The notes under the pieces were generated by a model. That model had not been told where the DNA came from, searched no databases, and was given only the letters and a program-made list of their open reading frames with translations. The position numbers and the translations under genes were made by a program. This document shows, piece by piece, positions 62,141 to 64,000 of a DNA stretch of 64,000 nt (position 1 is its first letter; the number at the start of each line of letters is the position of its first letter). The stretch is from Rathayibacter sp. SD072 (lineage in GTDB: Bacteria; Actinomycetota; Actinomycetes; Actinomycetales; Microbacteriaceae): contig NZ_JADILJ010000011.1 in NCBI RefSeq assembly GCF_017355185.1, forward strand, positions 25,212-89,211. The letters run 5' to 3'.

Positions 62141-62761
62141 ATGGTCACGACACGAGCACTGGTCGAGCGATGGATCGGCGGATGGTGTGATTCCCGCCGG
62201 ATGCTCGGGCGCCCCGAGGGCGACGGGTGGCTGGTCGAGGTCGCCGCGGAGACTCGTTCGCTCGAGTACATCAGCGCAGCGCCGTCGCTCCCCGAGCTGC
62301 ATCGGCTGGTGACCGCGACGTCCGCCCCGGACGTGTGGCTGACATTGGTCGGCGAACTCGATCGGCGCAGTCTGGACGCAGTGGCGACTCTTGATCCGGT
62401 GACGAGCGGTGAGTGCATGATGACCACGCGCATCCTGCCCATGAATGTCCCGACGCGCGTGCACCTCGAAGAGGACGGGAAGGTAGCGCACGCCCGCATC
62501 GAGGTACGAGGAGAACTCGCCGCACGCGGACAAGCTGCGGTTCACGAGGGGGATGTCGTGTTCGACCGCATCGAGACACTGCCGGACTTTCGTCGCCAGG
62601 GCCTCGGCCGCCTCATCATGACCGGGCTCACCGGCTGGGCTGCCGAGACCGGCGCGACGACAGGCCTCCTCATGGCAAGCGTCAGCGGCCAAAGGCTCTA
62701 CGACAGTCTCGGCTGGTCTCAAGTCGCCCCGATCGTCACCTACCGAGGGCAGGGGAAGTAG
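62141..62761 (+). CDS. GNAT-family N-acetyltransferase
   Basis: 206 residues. An N-terminal segment of about 100 residues (WIGGWCDSRRMLGRPEGDGWLVEV) precedes the GNAT core: HARIEVRGELAARGQAAVHEGDVVFDRIETLPDFRRQGLGRLIMTGL (acetyl-CoA loop RRQGLG) and RLYDSLGWSQVAPIVTY. The two-part layout is common among GNATs that act on small molecules. ATG 62141 lies 6 bp after TACTGT (62129-62134), indicating a leaderless transcript; an adjacent GTG at 62138 is less likely. Confidence 0.8.
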   Translation: MVTTRALVERWIGGWCDSRRMLGRPEGDGWLVEVAAETRSLEYISAAPSLPELHRLVTATSAPDVWLTLVGELDRRSLDAVATLDPVTSGECMMTTRILPMNVPTRVHLEEDGKVAHARIEVRGELAARGQAAVHEGDVVFDRIETLPDFRRQGLGRLIMTGLTGWAAETGATTGLLMASVSGQRLYDSLGWSQVAPIVTYRGQGK

Positions 62762-62921
62762 ATGGGATGAGCGACGTTCCGTCGTTAGTTGCGAGGCAAG
62801 ACGAGAGTGTTCTGCCGAAGGATGATCCACCAGCGACCCAGCAGGTGCGAACGCAGTGATCGCCGTAGCCTGAGCGTTCACAGGACGCCGAGCCCGTCGT
62901 CCATCGACTCCAAGGATCACC

Positions 62922-63254
62922 ATGCAGCAGCCCCTGCTCACTGGCGACGTCTACGCCGACGAAGCGTCTTTGAATTGCCCTCACTGCACCCAGAACACAG
63001 GGCTTCATGTCGACACCATCGAGATGCACTCTGCGGGAGGCCAGACGCTCATCGCCCAAGCTCACGGTGAGGACGACCATGCGAACATCGCGATCGAGCT
63101 CACACCTCGCCAACCGGAGGAGTACAAGGGACGTCGACACACGGTGGTTCTCGTCGCGTGGTGCGAGTTGTGCGGGATGTCGTCGCGGATCTCGTTCATG
63201 CAGCACAAGGGCGTCACTGAATTCGAGATTGACACGGCACCGCGTCGCCCCTGA
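62922..63254 (+). CDS. Zinc-ribbon-like hypothetical protein
   Basis: 110 residues. Two CxxC pairs (CPHC near residue 19, CELC near 81) probably bind one zinc. Between them are beta-strand-like stretches (LHVDTIEMHS, ANIAIELTPRQPEEYKG). AAGGA precedes the ATG. No family recognised; small proteins of this type are common in mobile regions. The 160-bp gap upstream has only a 30-codon ORF without support. Confidence 0.65.
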   Translation: MQQPLLTGDVYADEASLNCPHCTQNTGLHVDTIEMHSAGGQTLIAQAHGEDDHANIAIELTPRQPEEYKGRRHTVVLVAWCELCGMSSRISFMQHKGVTEFEIDTAPRRP

Positions 63255-63333
63255 CGCGTTGCTCTCACGTCCACTCCGACTCCTCCTAGCTGCACGCGCG
63301 ATCCGCGCAGCGGGTCCCGCCGGCGCCGGTCGT

Positions 63334-63606
63334 CTAGGTCGGGCGGCGGGCGGCGCTGTTGACGTCGAGCTGGCGTTCGATGTCGGCCAAGATCGCTCGG
63401 GCGCGTTCGGCCTGAGCGCGCAGGCGGTTGGCGCCAGGGTTCTCGCCGGGGTCGCGGCCTTCGTAGCGGTCGGATTCGTCCTCGTTGGCGGCGTTGTGCT
63501 CGGAAACGCTGATGAACTCGCGTAGCGCCTCGGTGAGGATGTAGTAGTCCGATTCGTCTGCGAGGTCGAGCAGGACCGGGTCGAACGAGGGAGTCGGAGT
63601 CGTCAT
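63334..63606 (-). CDS. Hypothetical helical protein
   Basis: 90 residues, acidic and helical (PVLLDLADESDYYILTEALREF, NRLRAQAERARAILADIERQL). No motif recognised. ATG 63606 overlaps the stop of the upstream gene (ATGA), so it is coupled to the truncated ORF at the window edge, and the two probably act together. AGGA lies 8 nt upstream. Confidence 0.6.
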   Translation of the reverse strand: MTTPTPSFDPVLLDLADESDYYILTEALREFISVSEHNAANEDESDRYEGRDPGENPGANRLRAQAERARAILADIERQLDVNSAARRPT

Positions 63607-64000
63607 CGGTTCGTCCTGTCGGCGGGTGTCGAGCGCGAGGATGCCGCGCTCGGCGCGGGCTCCGTGTGGAGCAGGGCGCGGGCGCGGTCGAGGTAGGTGA
63701 GGCCGGCGTCGCGCAGTTCGTCGGTCGTGTACTTCTTGACGCTCTTCCCGGGGATCAGGTCGACGACGGGTAGGGGCGTGGTGCTCAGCATTTCGGCGCG
63801 GAGGTCCCACGCGAGCTCGTCGTCCCATCCGCCGGTGTCGGCCTCGTCGGTGGCGAGGACCTCGACTTCGGCGAGCAGCCCGCGGGCGGTGAGGAGGTGC
63901 GGTAGGCGGTGAGGAGGTGCGGTAGGCGGTGAGGAGGTGCGGTAGGCGGTGAGGAGGTGCGGTAGGCGGTGAGGAGGTGCGGTAGGCGGCGACGTCGGCT
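63603..64000 (-). CDS. Hypothetical protein, 5' end outside the window
   Basis: The frame ends at 63603 and stays open to the window edge. Its readable end is LLAEVEVLATDEADTGGWDDELAWDL, then PVVDLIPGKSVKKYTTDELRDAGLTYLDRARALL, read in parts; soluble and helical. A 20-bp tandem repeat (63881-63980) lies within it. Because 20 is not a multiple of 3, copy number decides which upstream frame is joined. The upstream sequence reads most naturally (ADVAAYR) in another frame, so the gene may be out of frame. No family recognised. Confidence 0.45.
   Translation of the reverse strand, partial: PTSPPTAPPHRLPHLLTAYRTSSPPTAPPHRLPHLLTARGLLAEVEVLATDEADTGGWDDELAWDLRAEMLSTTPLPVVDLIPGKSVKKYTTDELRDAGLTYLDRARALLHTEPAPSAASSRSTPADRTNR
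63881..63980. repeat. 20-bp tandem repeat at the window edge
   Basis: GGTAGGCGGTGAGGAGGTGC is repeated exactly four times (63901-63980), preceded by a variant unit at 63881-63900 and followed by a partial unit (GGTAGGCGG). No spacers. None of the three frames contains a stop on the minus strand. Confidence 0.9.

Noticed and set aside
62767..62860. A 30-codon ORF (MSDVPSLVARQ...) after the second GNAT gene
   Set aside because: No RBS or promoter signal and no recognisable sequence.
63881..63980. 20-bp repeats as a CRISPR array
   Set aside because: Exact head-to-tail repeats without spacers; a tandem repeat.

Overview
The window is high-GC actinobacterial DNA. Codons end almost always in G or C, GTG starts and GTGA/ATGA overlaps are common, several genes look leaderless, and two small proteins belong to a family I associate with Microbacteriaceae. 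A plant- or soil-associated member of that family (Rathayibacter/Clavibacter/Curtobacterium-like) is the best guess. No rRNA, tRNA or CRISPR array was seen.

Region by region: 1-7.7 kb holds a partial gene, two coupled glycosyltransferases (one a HEAT-repeat fusion), a PHP phosphoesterase, a TipA-type MerR regulator and a DUF4097/PadR pair with palindromic operators. 7.9-12.4 kb is a catabolic operon (TIM-barrel enzyme, 3-hydroxyacyl-CoA-dehydrogenase-like enzyme, SDR, 36-residue membrane peptide, MFS anion symporter). 12.5-28.4 kb is a beta-mannan utilisation locus: secreted GH26 and GH5 mannanases, an ABC importer lacking its ATPase, a GH2 beta-mannosidase, a 47-residue peptide coupled to an ABC half-transporter, a ROK repressor, a LacI-like sensor without a DNA-binding domain, and an esterase. 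29.5-32.5 kb holds a DhaK/DhaL-type kinase, an RpiB-type isomerase and an FCD-type GntR regulator. A TCCTATAGGA palindrome stands in front of this operon and in front of the 7.9-kb operon, so the two probably form one regulon on either side of the mannan locus.

32.6-45.9 kb is mostly housekeeping: a Na+/H+ antiporter, a quinone oxidoreductase divergent from an OhrR-like regulator, a secreted subtilase, a KimA-type potassium permease, membrane proteins, a flavin amine oxidase whose domains appear circularly permuted, a peroxiredoxin and an alpha/beta hydrolase. 46.1-53.0 kb is a second sugar import locus (two permeases, binding protein, LacI repressor, debranching-type glycosidase) with an unusual 19-bp repeat array between binding protein and permease. 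53.1-55.2 kb holds a flavin monooxygenase, a DUF3073 protein and a NUDIX hydrolase.

From 55.28 kb the DNA is a mosaic accessory region. An AraC-type regulator is broken into an N-terminal stub (55.28 kb) and a C-terminal stub (58.12 kb). Between them lie a decayed LacI gene, a fragment of a glyoxalase-like gene whose intact relative is at 59.2 kb, a DUF1059 protein and two paralogous small proteins. Beyond come a serine recombinase, acetyltransferases, an atypical ureohydrolase, an AsnC-type regulator, a tyrosine-phosphatase-like protein and small unknown proteins. The window ends in a 20-bp tandem repeat inside a truncated ORF. All identifications come from reading translated motifs; no database search was possible.
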